Positions 46,708 to 56,344 of a DNA stretch of 64,000 nucleotides are shown here, in pieces. The stretch lies in contig NZ_SJON01000009.1 of assembly GCF_004331385.1 (NCBI RefSeq), forward strand, positions 62,001 to 126,000, in the 5' to 3' direction. Numbering within the stretch: the first letter of the stretch is position 1; each line of letters begins with the position of its first letter. The DNA is from Enterobacter quasihormaechei. Lineage in GTDB: Bacteria; Pseudomonadota; Gammaproteobacteria; Enterobacterales; Enterobacteriaceae. The notes beneath the pieces were generated by a model that was given only the letters and a program-made list of their open reading frames with translations, was not told the DNA's origin and made no database searches. The translations under genes and the position numbers were made by a program.

Positions 46708-47685
46708 ATGTTTACTGTGAAAAAACTTGCTTTATCAACCCTGTTTACCGGTTCTGTCCTTTTCTTACCCGCGATCCACGCGGTGGCCAGCGTTCCCCAG
46801 CACGTGGTGAAACAGCAGGCTGGCGGCTATAGCGTTCAGGTTGGCGATACGATTGTCACCGCCTTTACGGACGGCAGCGTACCGCAGGATCTGCACGCCC
46901 TGTTGCGCCGTACAACGGCGGAAAATACTGATGCGTTACTGGCAAAAAATTTCCAGGCCAACCCGGTTGAAGCATCGATTAATGCGTTTTATATCGCGCT
47001 GCCCGGCCACAAAATCCTGGTGGACACCGGATCAGGCCAACTCTTTGGGCCCGGCAAAGGCGGCCGACTGATTGAAAGCCTGGCGACGCAGGGCATCAAA
47101 CCCGAAGATATTACCGATATTCTCATCACCCATGCTCACTCCGATCACGCCGGTGGCCTGGTGAAAGACGGCCAGCGTGTGTTTACTCATGCGCAGGTCT
47201 ATGTCGGGAAACCGGATATCGAATTTTTCTTTAACGACGAGAACCAGAAAAAATCTGGTTATGACCAGAACTACTTCGACGTTGCGCGCAAAACATTAAA
47301 GCCTTATCTGGACGCCGGAAAAGTGAAGACCTTCTCCGGGACGGAACAGCTTCTGCCGGGCATCCGCGGAACGGTACATCCGGGCCATACCCCAGGTTCG
47401 GCGTTCTATACGCTGGAGAGCAAAGGTGAAAAAATCACCTTTGTCGGCGACATTATTCACGTCGCTGCGGTACAGTTCCCGCAGCCGAATGTGACGATTG
47501 CTTACGATGAGGATCAGGACGGCGCCGCCAGGGTGCGTAACGCGGCGTTCGCGGCGTTTGTGAAAAACAAAGATCTCATTGCGGCTCCGCACCTGCCTTT
47601 CCCCGGTATCGGTTATGTCACGCAGGGCGAGCGGCAAGGCTACGCGTGGGTCCCGGTGACCTATACCAACCGTGACGCAAAATAA
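46708..47685 (+). CDS. Exported metallo-beta-lactamase-fold hydrolase
   Basis: 325 residues from ATG 46708 with GAGGA upstream. Signal peptide about 1-27 (ending HAVAS). Zinc motif HAHSDHAGG near 138-146, further ligands in VHPGHTPGS near 223 and VGDIIH near 246. This places it with the periplasmic MBL proteins of lactonase/sulfatase-like type, not a proven beta-lactamase. A LysR gene starts one base after its stop, so both share a transcript. Substrate unknown. Confidence 0.85.
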   Translation: MFTVKKLALSTLFTGSVLFLPAIHAVASVPQHVVKQQAGGYSVQVGDTIVTAFTDGSVPQDLHALLRRTTAENTDALLAKNFQANPVEASINAFYIALPGHKILVDTGSGQLFGPGKGGRLIESLATQGIKPEDITDILITHAHSDHAGGLVKDGQRVFTHAQVYVGKPDIEFFFNDENQKKSGYDQNYFDVARKTLKPYLDAGKVKTFSGTEQLLPGIRGTVHPGHTPGSAFYTLESKGEKITFVGDIIHVAAVQFPQPNVTIAYDEDQDGAARVRNAAFAAFVKNKDLIAAPHLPFPGIGYVTQGERQGYAWVPVTYTNRDAK

Positions 47686-47686
47686 G

Positions 47687-48595
47687 ATGCCACCTTCCGA
47701 TATGGATATAGATCTGCTCCTGACGCTGGATGCCCTGCTCAGGGAGCAGAATATCACCCGTGCGGCCGCGCGGCTGGGCATCAGCCAGCCGGCAATGTCT
47801 GCCCGCCTTGCGCGTCTGCGTCTCCTGTTCGGTGAGCCGCTGTTTGTCCCTTCCCCACACGGACGTGGGGTGTTACCTACGCCGCGCGCCGAGGCGTTAA
47901 GGCCGCAGGTCACGACGGTTTTACAGGGCATTTCGTCAATGCTTGAACCCACCACGTTCAACGCGCAAAACAGCAACCGCACCTTTGCGATTGCCCTGCA
48001 TGAGAACCCGGCGCTGATGCTCGGGGCGGAGTTGCAGAATCAGATTAGCGCTGCGGCACCGGGCATCCGGCTGCGTTTTGCGCTCCCCGAAACCCAGCTG
48101 CTGGCGGCGCAGATGGAAAATGGCGAGGTGGATATTTATGTCGGCATTAACGCGGGCGCGCACGATGCATGGGTCAGACGAAAACTGTTTGACGATGAAT
48201 ATGCCACCGCCCAGCGTAAAGGCCATCCGCGCGGTACGGGGCCGATGGATCTGAAAAGCTATTGCGCCCTTTCCCACCTGGTGGTTTCGTCCGAGGGGGA
48301 CCCTTTCTCAGGCTTTGTCGATCGGCATCTGGCGGGGCTTGGCCACCAGCGTAACGTGGTGATGTCGACGCAAAGCTACGCGATGGCGCCTGCGATTGTT
48401 GGCGGTACCGATTTGCTCTGCACCCTACCCAGACGCATGCTGCAACGCTTCGCGCAAACGCTTGATATTTTTCCGCCGCCGCTGGATCTGCCGCCGATCG
48501 TTATTGGTATGTACTGGCACCCGAAAAACGGTCAGGACCCGGCTAACCGCTGGCTGCGGGACCAGCTTCTACAGGCCGCCGGGCGTCAGGTATGA
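47687..48595 (+). CDS. LysR-family transcriptional regulator
   Basis: 302 residues from the ATG directly after the preceding stop; a GTG five codons earlier and an ATG five codons later are alternatives, none with a strong ribosome site. HTH about 20-55 (NITRAAARLGISQPAMSARLARLR), NodD/NahR-like effector domain (GMYWHPKNGQDPANRWLRDQL at the end). Likely autoregulated with, and controlling, the upstream MBL-fold gene. It overlaps the converging LysR gene by 10 bases. Confidence 0.87.
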   Translation: MPPSDMDIDLLLTLDALLREQNITRAAARLGISQPAMSARLARLRLLFGEPLFVPSPHGRGVLPTPRAEALRPQVTTVLQGISSMLEPTTFNAQNSNRTFAIALHENPALMLGAELQNQISAAAPGIRLRFALPETQLLAAQMENGEVDIYVGINAGAHDAWVRRKLFDDEYATAQRKGHPRGTGPMDLKSYCALSHLVVSSEGDPFSGFVDRHLAGLGHQRNVVMSTQSYAMAPAIVGGTDLLCTLPRRMLQRFAQTLDIFPPPLDLPPIVIGMYWHPKNGQDPANRWLRDQLLQAAGRQV

Positions 48596-49470
48596 TCGAG
48601 AATGTTCATCAATTTTTTCAGAACCTCAGAGCGAATCACCCGATGGCAAACCAGCGTCAGCTCACTCTCCCGGAGTCGGTCAAGAATATCCACAAAGACC
48701 ACGTTCTGTACGCGTATCGCCTTCGCTGAGGCCGGCAGCATGGCGATGCCAAACCCCGCGGCGACAAGGCTTATCACCGTGGGGACATCGGTGGCATTTT
48801 GCACGACGTTAGGCTGTATACCCGCGCTGTGGCAGGCGTCATAGAAGTATTGCTCCAGTCCCATACCCTGCGGATCGCGCAGGGTAATCCACTTTTCCTC
48901 CTTCACAGACGAAAGCGTCAGCGCGGAGGATCCCGCCAGGCTATGGTGATGCGGTAACGCCAGCACGACTTTTTCCGTGGTGAAAGGACGGCTTTGCAGA
49001 TCGTCAGGCAGCAGCGGTAGCGGCGCACGGATGATGGCCACATCCAGTTGGTTGCTTTGCACGCCGGTGTAAAGGGTTTGCACGTTCCCCGTCATCATAG
49101 AAAGGGTGATGGCCGGCCATTTCTCATGAAGAAGCCGCAGCGCGGTGGGCAGTTTACTGTCGAATATCGCGCTTGAAACACATCCGAGATTCAGCACGCC
49201 CTGCTCCCCCCTGGCCGTTTGCCTGGCGTCCAGAATCGCCTGATCGGTCATAAAAATCGCGATTCTGGCTTTATGGAGAAACGCCTCTCCGGCTGGCGTC
49301 AGCGTTAAGCGACGATTCGCCCGGCTGAACAGCGTGACCCCCAGGCGATCTTCAAGGGTTTTAATCTGCTGGCTCAGCGCGGGCTGCGCCATATTCAGTC
49401 GCTCTGCCGCCCGGTGCATGTGGAGCTCTTCGGCCACCACAATAAAATTGCGCATCAGTCGAAACTGCAA
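48586..49470 (-). CDS. LysR-family transcriptional regulator, divergent from the UbiD-like gene
   Basis: 294 residues. HTH about 15-60 (HMHRAAERLNMAQPALSQQIKTLEDRLGVTLF), effector domain of the CatR/BenM-like class (ITLSMMTGNVQTLYTGVQSNQLDVAIIR). Such regulators often sense aromatic acids, which suits the divergent UbiD-family decarboxylase. The 110-base intergenic region holds ATTTTG-TTAT-CAAAAT. Its 3' end overlaps the other LysR gene by 10 bases. Confidence 0.88.
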   Translation of the reverse strand: MQFRLMRNFIVVAEELHMHRAAERLNMAQPALSQQIKTLEDRLGVTLFSRANRRLTLTPAGEAFLHKARIAIFMTDQAILDARQTARGEQGVLNLGCVSSAIFDSKLPTALRLLHEKWPAITLSMMTGNVQTLYTGVQSNQLDVAIIRAPLPLLPDDLQSRPFTTEKVVLALPHHHSLAGSSALTLSSVKEEKWITLRDPQGMGLEQYFYDACHSAGIQPNVVQNATDVPTVISLVAAGFGIAMLPASAKAIRVQNVVFVDILDRLRESELTLVCHRVIRSEVLKKLMNILDHT

Positions 49471-49494
49471 ATCGTGCCTCCGTCATTGATATTA

Positions 49495-49510
49495 ATTTTG
49501 TTATCAAAAT
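49495..49510. promoter_or_regulatory. Candidate LysR operator upstream of the UbiD-like gene
   Basis: ATTTTG-TTAT-CAAAAT, a perfect 6-base inverted repeat with a 4-base centre, 25 bases from the LysR start and 71 bases before the UbiD-like ATG. Position suits control of both genes. Inferred. Confidence 0.45.
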
Positions 49511-49580
49511 AGCATAAATGATGCAATTGATAGCATTGTTCGTCCGGTTAAGAATGGAAGCATTCAACCAAGGAGGTAAT

Positions 49581-51062
49581 ATGGAAAACCACATTAACGA
49601 TCTCAGAAGTGCCATCGAACTGCTCCAGCGCCACGAAGGCCAGTACATTGAAACTGACCATCCGGTCGATCCGAATGCTGAGCTGGCGGGCGTTTACCGG
49701 CACATCGGCGCTGGCGGTACGGTCAAACGTCCGACGCGCATCGGCCCGGCTATGATGTTCAATAACGTGAAGGGTTATCCGGATTCCCGCATCCTGGTGG
49801 GCATGCACGCCAGCCGCGAACGGGCGGCGCTGCTGTTGGGGTGCGAGCCCTCTGAACTGGCAAAACACGTCGGCCAGGCGGTGAAAAACCCGGTTGCGCC
49901 CGTTGTCGTTCCGGCGGCGCAGGCGCCGTGCCAGGAGCAGGTGTTTTACGCCGACGATCCGAACTTCGATCTGCGTAAGCTGCTTCCGGCCCCGACCAAT
50001 ACGCCGATAGATGCCGGCCCGTTCTTCTGCCTGGGGCTGGTGCTGGCGAGCGATCCGGAAGACGCGTCGCTGACCGACGTCACCATTCACCGTCTCTGCG
50101 TTCAGGAGCGCGACGAGCTCTCCATGTTCCTTGCCGCGGGCCGTCACATCGAAGTGTTCCGTAAGAAAGCCGAAGAGGCGGGAAAACCGCTGCCGGTCAC
50201 CATCAACATGGGTCTTGATCCGGCTATCTACATTGGCGCTTGCTTCGAAGCGCCGACCACGCCCTTCGGCTATAACGAGCTGGGCGTCGCCGGTGCCCTG
50301 CGTCAACGCCCGGTTGAGCTGGTGCAGGGCGTGGCCGTAAATGAAAAAGCGATTGCGCGTGCGGAAATTATCATTGAAGGCGAACTGCTGCCGGGCGTGC
50401 GCGTCGAAGAAGATCAGCATACCCATACCGGGCATGCGATGCCGGAATTCCCCGGCTACTGCGGGGAGGCGAACCCTTCGCTGCCGGTGATCAAGGTGAA
50501 GGCCGTCACGATGCGCCATCAGGCGATCCTGCAAACGCTGGTCGGTCCGGGCGAAGAGCACACCACGCTTGCCGGTTTACCCACCGAGGCCAGCATCCGC
50601 AATGCGGTGGAAGAAGCCATCCCCGGTTTCCTGCAAAACGTTTACGCGCATACCGCTGGTGGCGGCAAATTCCTCGGCATCTTGCAGGTGAAAAAACGCC
50701 AGCCCTCTGACGAAGGGCGTCAGGGTCAGGCGGCTCTTATCGCGCTAGCCACCTATTCCGAGCTGAAAAACATTATTCTCGTCGATGAAGACGTGGATAT
50801 CTTCGACAGCGACGACATTTTGTGGGCGATGACCACCCGCATGCAGGGCGACGTCAGCATCACCCATTTGCCGGGGCTCCGCGGTCATCAGCTCGATCCT
50901 TCCCAGTCGCCGGACTACAGCCCCTCCATTCGTGGAAACGGGATAACCTGCAAGACGATTTTTGACTGTACGGTACCCTGGGCGCTGAAGTCTCGCTTTG
51001 AGCGCGCGCCGTTTATGGAAGTAGACCCAACGCCGTGGGCGCCTGAACTGTTTAAAAAATAG
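49581..51062 (+). CDS. UbiD-family prenylated-FMN decarboxylase
   Basis: 493 residues from an ATG with AAGGAGGT upstream. UbiD fold: N-terminal IETDHPVDPNAELAGVYRHIG, TINMGLDPAIYIGACFEAP near 213-231, and the catalytic segment AEIIIEGELLPGV near 274 followed by HAMPEFPGYCG. Length and sequence style fit gallate/hydroxybenzoate-type decarboxylases (LpdC/BsdC) better than housekeeping UbiD. The enzyme needs prenyl-FMN, but no UbiX-type gene is next to it. Divergent from a LysR gene. The exact aromatic substrate cannot be read. Confidence 0.88.
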   Translation: MENHINDLRSAIELLQRHEGQYIETDHPVDPNAELAGVYRHIGAGGTVKRPTRIGPAMMFNNVKGYPDSRILVGMHASRERAALLLGCEPSELAKHVGQAVKNPVAPVVVPAAQAPCQEQVFYADDPNFDLRKLLPAPTNTPIDAGPFFCLGLVLASDPEDASLTDVTIHRLCVQERDELSMFLAAGRHIEVFRKKAEEAGKPLPVTINMGLDPAIYIGACFEAPTTPFGYNELGVAGALRQRPVELVQGVAVNEKAIARAEIIIEGELLPGVRVEEDQHTHTGHAMPEFPGYCGEANPSLPVIKVKAVTMRHQAILQTLVGPGEEHTTLAGLPTEASIRNAVEEAIPGFLQNVYAHTAGGGKFLGILQVKKRQPSDEGRQGQAALIALATYSELKNIILVDEDVDIFDSDDILWAMTTRMQGDVSITHLPGLRGHQLDPSQSPDYSPSIRGNGITCKTIFDCTVPWALKSRFERAPFMEVDPTPWAPELFKK

Positions 51063-51072
51063 TAATCCCCTC

Positions 51073-51098
51073 TTCTTCACCCTCTCAAGGGTGAAGAA
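51073..51098 (+). terminator. Hairpin after the UbiD-like gene
   Basis: TTCTTCACCCT (51073-51083), CTCA loop, AGGGTGAAGAA (51088-51098). An 11-base perfect stem ten bases after the stop, but with no T run, so it may be a stabilising hairpin rather than an intrinsic terminator. Confidence 0.55.
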
Positions 51099-51187
51099 CC
51101 TCACGCTGAAATTGCCGCGTCCCCTGCTTTCTTGTAACCTTTGAGCGTTTATCACATCCCCATAAAAATTGAGACTACCGGACGCCT

Positions 51188-51475
51188 ATGACTGCACATA
51201 CTTCCAACGATCCTTTGCATGGCGTAACGCTCGAAATGCAGGTTAACGCGCTGGTTGCGCGATATGGCTGGAATGAACTGGGCAACCGAATCAAAATCAA
51301 CTGTTTTCGCAAGGACCCGAGTGTTAAATCGAGTCTGAAATTTCTGCGCCGTACCCCATGGGCGCGGGCGGAAGTCGAAGCCCTTTACCTCGAATCCCTT
51401 CACGATGACGGTCCCGGGGAACAGGACGAACCGGCCTTTAATCCCTGGACGGAAAGCCGGACACCCAGGAGCTAA
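51188..51475 (+). CDS. VF530 family DNA-binding protein
   Basis: 95 residues. Residues 7-70 carry the VF530 (DUF2132) signature: [40 protein letters not shown] and [12 protein letters not shown]. The fold is a small helical DNA-binding-like domain; its role is not known. The last 25 residues are acidic and disordered. It lies eight bases ahead of digH and may share its transcript. Confidence 0.88.
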   Translation: MTAHTSNDPLHGVTLEMQVNALVARYGWNELGNRIKINCFRKDPSVKSSLKFLRRTPWARAEVEALYLESLHDDGPGEQDEPAFNPWTESRTPRS

Positions 51476-51482
51476 AACGCAA

Positions 51483-52772
51483 ATGATGCGACACGTAAAA
51501 CGGACCGGCACGCTGCTTGGCTGCGCGCTTTTACTGGTAAGTTGCACCTCCAAACCACCCAAATCACTCGTTACCCCACTGCCGCAGGCGAAACCTGTAC
51601 AGCAGACCAACGAACCCATGCGCGGGATCTGGCTGGCGACCGTCTCCCGTCTCGACTGGCCACCCGTTTCCTCGGTGAATGGCCGCAGCGCGGACCAGCG
51701 TATCGCCCAGCAGCAGCGGGCGCTGACGGACAAGCTCGATAAGCTGAAAACCCTGGGGATCAATACCGTCTTCTTTCAGGTAAAACCGGACAGCACGGCG
51801 CTGTGGTCCTCTAAAATCCTGCCGTGGTCGGATACCCTGACGGGGACTATCGGGGAAGATCCCGGTTACGATCCGCTCCAGTTTATGCTGGATGAAGCGC
51901 ACAGGCGCGGCATGAAGGTTCACGCCTGGTTTAACCCGTACCGCGTTTCCACCAATACGAAGCCGTCGACCATTGCCGCGTTAAACCGGACCTCGTCGCT
52001 TCATCCCTCCAGCGTGTACGTTCAACATCCGGAGTGGATCCGCACCTCGGGGGATCGTTTTGTTCTCGACCCGGGCATTCCCGAGGTGCGGGACTGGATA
52101 ACCCAGGTGGTGATGGAAGTGGTGAATCGCTACCCTGTCGACGGCGTTCAGTTCGATGACTATTTTTATACCGAAACGCCGGGTTCAGCCCTCAATGATG
52201 CCTGGACCTTCAGGCGCTACGGCGAGGGATTTGCGTCAAAAGCCGACTGGCGGCGGCACAATACCCAGGAGCTGATTGTGCAGGTCTCCCGGGCGGTTAA
52301 GCAGGCTAAACCTGAGGTAGAGTTTGGCGTAAGCCCGGCGGGCGTCTGGCGCAACCGCTCCTTCGACCCGGCAGGTTCGGACACGCGCGGTGCCGCAGCC
52401 TACGATGAATCCTACGCTGACACACGCAAGTGGGTACAGCAGGGGTTACTGGATTACATAGCGCCGCAGATTTACTGGCCCTTCGCCCGCGACGCAGCAC
52501 GTTACGATGTGCTGACAAAATGGTGGGCTGACGTGGTGAAACCGACCCATACCCGCCTGTATATCGGGATCGCGTTCTACAAGGTGGGCGCGCCTTCCAG
52601 AAATGAACCGGACTGGACGGTGAACGGCGGCGTGCCGGAGCTGAAAAAACAGCTCGATCTCAACGATTCCCTGCCTGACGTAAAAGGCACTATCCTGTTC
52701 CGGGAAGATTATCTTAACCAGCCCCAGACGCAGGACGCGGTGAATTACCTGCGGGGACGCTGGGGTAGCTGA
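51483..52772 (+). CDS. digH: Divisome-localised glycosyl hydrolase DigH (YddW)
   Basis: 429 residues. Lipoprotein signal with lipobox LVSC (Cys21), then the GHL10 (DUF187) domain: MRGIWLATVSRLDWPPVSSV near 63-82, YPVDGVQFDDYFY near 235, and YIAPQIYWPFARDAARYDV near 340. Very close to E. coli DigH, an outer-membrane lipoprotein that cleaves denuded glycan strands at the septum. The first of two ATGs is used; the 26 upstream in-frame residues overlap VF530 and were dropped. A bidirectional terminator follows. Confidence 0.92.
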   Translation: MMRHVKRTGTLLGCALLLVSCTSKPPKSLVTPLPQAKPVQQTNEPMRGIWLATVSRLDWPPVSSVNGRSADQRIAQQQRALTDKLDKLKTLGINTVFFQVKPDSTALWSSKILPWSDTLTGTIGEDPGYDPLQFMLDEAHRRGMKVHAWFNPYRVSTNTKPSTIAALNRTSSLHPSSVYVQHPEWIRTSGDRFVLDPGIPEVRDWITQVVMEVVNRYPVDGVQFDDYFYTETPGSALNDAWTFRRYGEGFASKADWRRHNTQELIVQVSRAVKQAKPEVEFGVSPAGVWRNRSFDPAGSDTRGAAAYDESYADTRKWVQQGLLDYIAPQIYWPFARDAARYDVLTKWWADVVKPTHTRLYIGIAFYKVGAPSRNEPDWTVNGGVPELKKQLDLNDSLPDVKGTILFREDYLNQPQTQDAVNYLRGRWGS

Positions 52773-52773
52773 T

Positions 52774-52810
52774 AAAGAAAAGGCAGAAACGCCCTGTTCT
52801 GCCTTTCTTT
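52774..52810. terminator. Bidirectional terminator between digH and dsbG
   Basis: Stem AAAGGCAGAA (52779-52788), loop ACGCCCTG, stem TTCTGCCTTT (52797-52806), flanked by A-rich and T-rich runs. It serves both converging genes. Confidence 0.85.
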
Positions 52811-53586
52811 TAGGGCTTCGGCCCGAACATCGCCTCAAGCTGTTTCGCGTCGGGCATGCCCACGACCTGTTGCAGTTCGTTTTGTTCATTCAGGTAATAA
52901 ATCGCCGGCGTGGCATTCGCGCCGAGGCCGTCCATTAACGTCTGATGATTTTGCAGGATCTCAACGGTTTCCCGGGAGGCCGCGCCTTCCGGTTTCGGCA
53001 GCTTTTTGCCGCCGGAGAGTTCGTACTCTTTCCAGGCCGATACCGGATCTTTCGCATTCAGGATCGCCGAAGCATTGCGCCCGCTGTTCGGGTTGAGGAA
53101 CGCGACCAGCAGCGTGTTGAGCTGGACTTTCCCGGCCTTCACCCACGGCTGCGCTTCTGCCCAGAACTGTTTGCAGTACGGGCAGAACGGGTCGGCAAAG
53201 ACAAAAACTTTCTTCGGCGCAGTCTCCGCGCCCTCTTTTAGCGGATGCGCCGCATTGAGCTTCTTCCACATCTCGCGGCCCATCGGGGCGTATATTTCCT
53301 TCTGGAAATAGGCCTCGCTGAGGTTTGTTCCCTTATCATCATAAAGATAGCCAGACACCACGTGCTTTCCGTCAGGGGTCAGAAAGAGCGTCACGCCCAT
53401 GTCCTGATACTGCCCCAGCCACGCAGGCGCGCCGCCGGGGGCATCAATTTTCTTTATGATTTTGATGTCCTGCTGTTCGCTGAAGTGCTTCACCACATCC
53501 GGAAGCGTCTCCTCTGCCCTGACCAGCCCTGACGCCAGCAGAGCAGAAAGTAACAGCACCTTTTTCTTTGCAAACCGTTGAAGCAT
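52810..53586 (-). CDS. dsbG: Thiol:disulfide interchange protein DsbG
   Basis: 258 residues from ATG 53586 (GAGAGG upstream); an ATG 18 codons earlier was rejected. Signal peptide about 1-23, dimerisation domain about 24-90 (YLGQYQDMGVTLFLTPDGKHV-type block, here WLGQYQDMGVT), and thioredoxin domain with CPYC near 135 in FADPFCPYCKQFW. The cis-Pro loop is ANATPAIYYL. DsbG protects single cysteines in periplasmic proteins from oxidation. Matches E. coli DsbG over its length. Confidence 0.92.
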   Translation of the reverse strand: MLQRFAKKKVLLLSALLASGLVRAEETLPDVVKHFSEQQDIKIIKKIDAPGGAPAWLGQYQDMGVTLFLTPDGKHVVSGYLYDDKGTNLSEAYFQKEIYAPMGREMWKKLNAAHPLKEGAETAPKKVFVFADPFCPYCKQFWAEAQPWVKAGKVQLNTLLVAFLNPNSGRNASAILNAKDPVSAWKEYELSGGKKLPKPEGAASRETVEILQNHQTLMDGLGANATPAIYYLNEQNELQQVVGMPDAKQLEAMFGPKP

Positions 53587-53650
53587 AACGACCTCTCTAA
53601 GATAGAGTTTTAGAGTGGTCGAAGATGCGTGCCCTGTCAACGCTTGCCCG

Positions 53651-55201
53651 TTACGCCGTCCTGGGCAGACTGAAACTTGAAATACTCTGCGACAGCTGCT
53701 GCGCCTGCTCCTCCAGCGAGGCTGCCGCAGCGGCGGACTGCTGCACCAGCGCCGCGTTCTGCTGGGTTACGCCGTCCATCTCGGTTACGGCCTGCCCAAC
53801 CTGACCAATTCCGCGGCTCTGCTCTTCAGAGGCAACCGAAATCTGCTCCATCAGCGCATTCACTTTATTCACAGAGCTGATAATAGAATGAATCACCTCT
53901 CCCGAGCGGTTCACCAGCTCCGCCCCGTTTTTCACGCTGGAAACAGACTGGGCGATAAGGCTTTCGATATCCTTCGCCGCCACCGCGCTTTTCTGCGCCA
54001 GCGTGCGGACTTCACTCGCCACGACGGCAAATCCTCGCCCCTGCGTACCGGCACGCGCCGCTTCAACGGCCGCGTTCAGCGCCAGAATGTTGGTCTGGAA
54101 AGCAATGCTGTTGATGACGCTGGTGATGTCTTCGATGCGCTTCGAATTGGACGCGATGGTATTCATCGTCTCGATGACTTCACGGGTTACCGCTTCGCCG
54201 GTACGGGCATTTTTCACGGCATCCTGCACCAGCTTACCGGCCTGGAAAACGTTATCGGTGTTATTCGCCACCGTCGCGCTCAGCTCTTCCATGCTGGCCG
54301 CCGTCTGGGTCAGGGCGGAGGCCTGCTGCTCGGTACGCGAGGCCAGGTCGATATTACCGGAGGCAATTTCCTGCGCCGCGTGGGTTACGGTATGGCTGGC
54401 ATCGCGCACCTGAGAAAGCGTGGAGAGTAGCGCCTGACGCATCTGCTCCATCGAGCCCATCAGGCGATCGATTTCATTCCCGGAATCACCCTTGACGGGT
54501 ACCGGTACATCCAGCTTCCCTGCCGCAATCTGGCTACAGTGCTCACGCGCCAGGTCAACCGGCGCAAAGACAAGGCGTTTCATCAGCAGGCTGACGGCGA
54601 GGATCACCACCACGAACAGCGCGGCAATGCAGGCGATAATGACCAGCCCCGACACGAAATTACGGCTCGCATCCTCGTTCAGCGTTTTCGCGTACTTCTG
54701 GTGAACGGAAAGCACCTGATCGAGCACGATTTCATATTGGCGATCGAGCTGGGACACCACGGGGATGAGGGTATTGAAGCGTGACACATCGTGAGCGGCA
54801 GCCGCAGCGATCAGCGGCGCCAGCCCCTGATTACGGTAGTTTTGCCACGCCACCTGGTAGTCATTGACCAGTGGGGCTTCATCCTGCAAACGCGGCGAGG
54901 CCATAAACGCCGAAAAGGCACGGTCGGCTTTGGTCAGCGCCTCTTTTACCGAGGCCAGTTTTGCGGACGAAACGGCTGCGTCCCCCGCTTCCACCATTTT
55001 CACATACTCCATGACCCTGACGCGCAGGGTTCGGCTGTGGTTAATGGGGTCAATAATCGACAGAACCACCTGAATTTCTTTGTTCACGTTATCCAGCGAA
55101 TTATTACTTTTGATGATGAGCCCAACGCTGGTGATGGTGCTCGCCACAAAGAAGAAAAGCAGGGAAAACAGGATAATCAGTGATGATTTTTTCAACGACA
55201 T
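53651..55201 (-). CDS. Methyl-accepting chemotaxis protein, Tar/Tsr class
   Basis: 516 residues. TM1 about 8-30, four-helix periplasmic sensor about 31-185, TM2 about 188-210, HAMP about 210-262, methylation helices, and hairpin [34 protein letters not shown] near 365-398. The sensor lacks obvious Tsr/Tar ligand residues. The C-terminus ends SLPRTA and lacks NWETF. GAGG lies before the ATG. It stands between dsbG and scrR as its own unit. Confidence 0.9.
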   Translation of the reverse strand: MSLKKSSLIILFSLLFFFVASTITSVGLIIKSNNSLDNVNKEIQVVLSIIDPINHSRTLRVRVMEYVKMVEAGDAAVSSAKLASVKEALTKADRAFSAFMASPRLQDEAPLVNDYQVAWQNYRNQGLAPLIAAAAAHDVSRFNTLIPVVSQLDRQYEIVLDQVLSVHQKYAKTLNEDASRNFVSGLVIIACIAALFVVVILAVSLLMKRLVFAPVDLAREHCSQIAAGKLDVPVPVKGDSGNEIDRLMGSMEQMRQALLSTLSQVRDASHTVTHAAQEIASGNIDLASRTEQQASALTQTAASMEELSATVANNTDNVFQAGKLVQDAVKNARTGEAVTREVIETMNTIASNSKRIEDITSVINSIAFQTNILALNAAVEAARAGTQGRGFAVVASEVRTLAQKSAVAAKDIESLIAQSVSSVKNGAELVNRSGEVIHSIISSVNKVNALMEQISVASEEQSRGIGQVGQAVTEMDGVTQQNAALVQQSAAAAASLEEQAQQLSQSISSFSLPRTA

Positions 55202-55299
55202 AACAACAAACCTCAGGAATATAGTTTCCCTTTGGTTATCGGCGAAAACAGATCTTTAATTAATTAAAGTTATGGCCGTATTCGCGAGTTGCTCATCTT

Positions 55300-56316
55300 T
55301 TATTCGGCTGACCGGTAACGACGTTGCAGGGTTGCATCCAGCTTGCGCTGAATCGGCTCCGGCGTCTCCCCCTCAATCAGTTTGCCAATCAGATCAAAGC
55401 AGTGCCAGGCGAGCTGTCGGTTATCCTGACGAACGGTATCGACAGGAATAGACAGAGAGTCATAGAGATAGTGATCGTCGAAGCTGGCCAGACGGATATC
55501 ACTTTGCAGCAGGTTATGTTGCCCCATGTAGCGCAACACCCCTTCCAGCAGGCCACAGGCGGCGGTAAAAAGGGCTTTTGGCGGGCGGCCCAGGCGAGCG
55601 CAAAGCTCGGCAAACATTTCGTAGCCGGAGCTCGGATGGTAATTACCATGAATGATCCACTCCGGACGTAACTCGACGCTGGCGTCGCGCAGCCCCTGCT
55701 TAAAACCTTCAAGACGGTCACGGGTTGGGGAAAGCCGCGGCTGCCCGCCGAGGAAGTAGAACTCGTCCGGATGCTGGCGCGCAATGTCGGCCACCAGTCT
55801 GGCGGTTGGGGTAATCGAATCGGTGATGACCAGCGGCAGAGAGCTGTCGTTCATATGACGGTCAAAGAGCACAACGGGCAGCTGTTCGCTCAGCTTTTGA
55901 TAGTCCGCGTCGTTGAGCATGCTGGAGGCGACAATCAGCCCGTCCACCTGGCGGGCCACCATGTTGTTGACCACCACCGTCTCCTGGCCCGGATTTTCAT
56001 CGCTACAGGAGATCAGCAGCTGAACGCCCGCCTCGCGGCAGAGGGTCTCAAGCTCGTGCGAAAAAACGGCAAAACCGTAGTTGGTGATTTCGGGCACCAC
56101 CAGTCCAATGGTGTGGCTGCGGTTATCCCGCAGCGAACGGGCGTGAATACTGGGCTGATAATGCTGTTCTTTGGCAATCGCCAGCACGCGCTCCCGCGTC
56201 TCTTCCGCCACGCGAAGCTCTTTGCTGCGGCCGTTCAGAACCAGGCTGGCGGTGGCTTTTGATACCCCCGCCAGCTCCGCGATATCTTTGATGGTGACGC
56301 GTTTTGTTTTTCTCAC
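55300..56316 (-). CDS. scrR: Sucrose operon repressor ScrR
   Basis: 338 residues from a GTG start. LacI HTH at 7-30 ([22 protein letters not shown]), hinge to about 62, then periplasmic-binding-like effector domain. Closely matches Klebsiella/pUR400 ScrR ([24 protein letters not shown]). It represses scrK and scrYAB; inducer is fructose or fructose 1-phosphate. It follows scrB by 28 bases, the standard scrKYABR order. Confidence 0.95.
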   Translation of the reverse strand: MRKTKRVTIKDIAELAGVSKATASLVLNGRSKELRVAEETRERVLAIAKEQHYQPSIHARSLRDNRSHTIGLVVPEITNYGFAVFSHELETLCREAGVQLLISCSDENPGQETVVVNNMVARQVDGLIVASSMLNDADYQKLSEQLPVVLFDRHMNDSSLPLVITDSITPTARLVADIARQHPDEFYFLGGQPRLSPTRDRLEGFKQGLRDASVELRPEWIIHGNYHPSSGYEMFAELCARLGRPPKALFTAACGLLEGVLRYMGQHNLLQSDIRLASFDDHYLYDSLSIPVDTVRQDNRQLAWHCFDLIGKLIEGETPEPIQRKLDATLQRRYRSAE

Positions 56317-56344
56317 AACGACTTAGATCCGGCTGCCAAAACGC

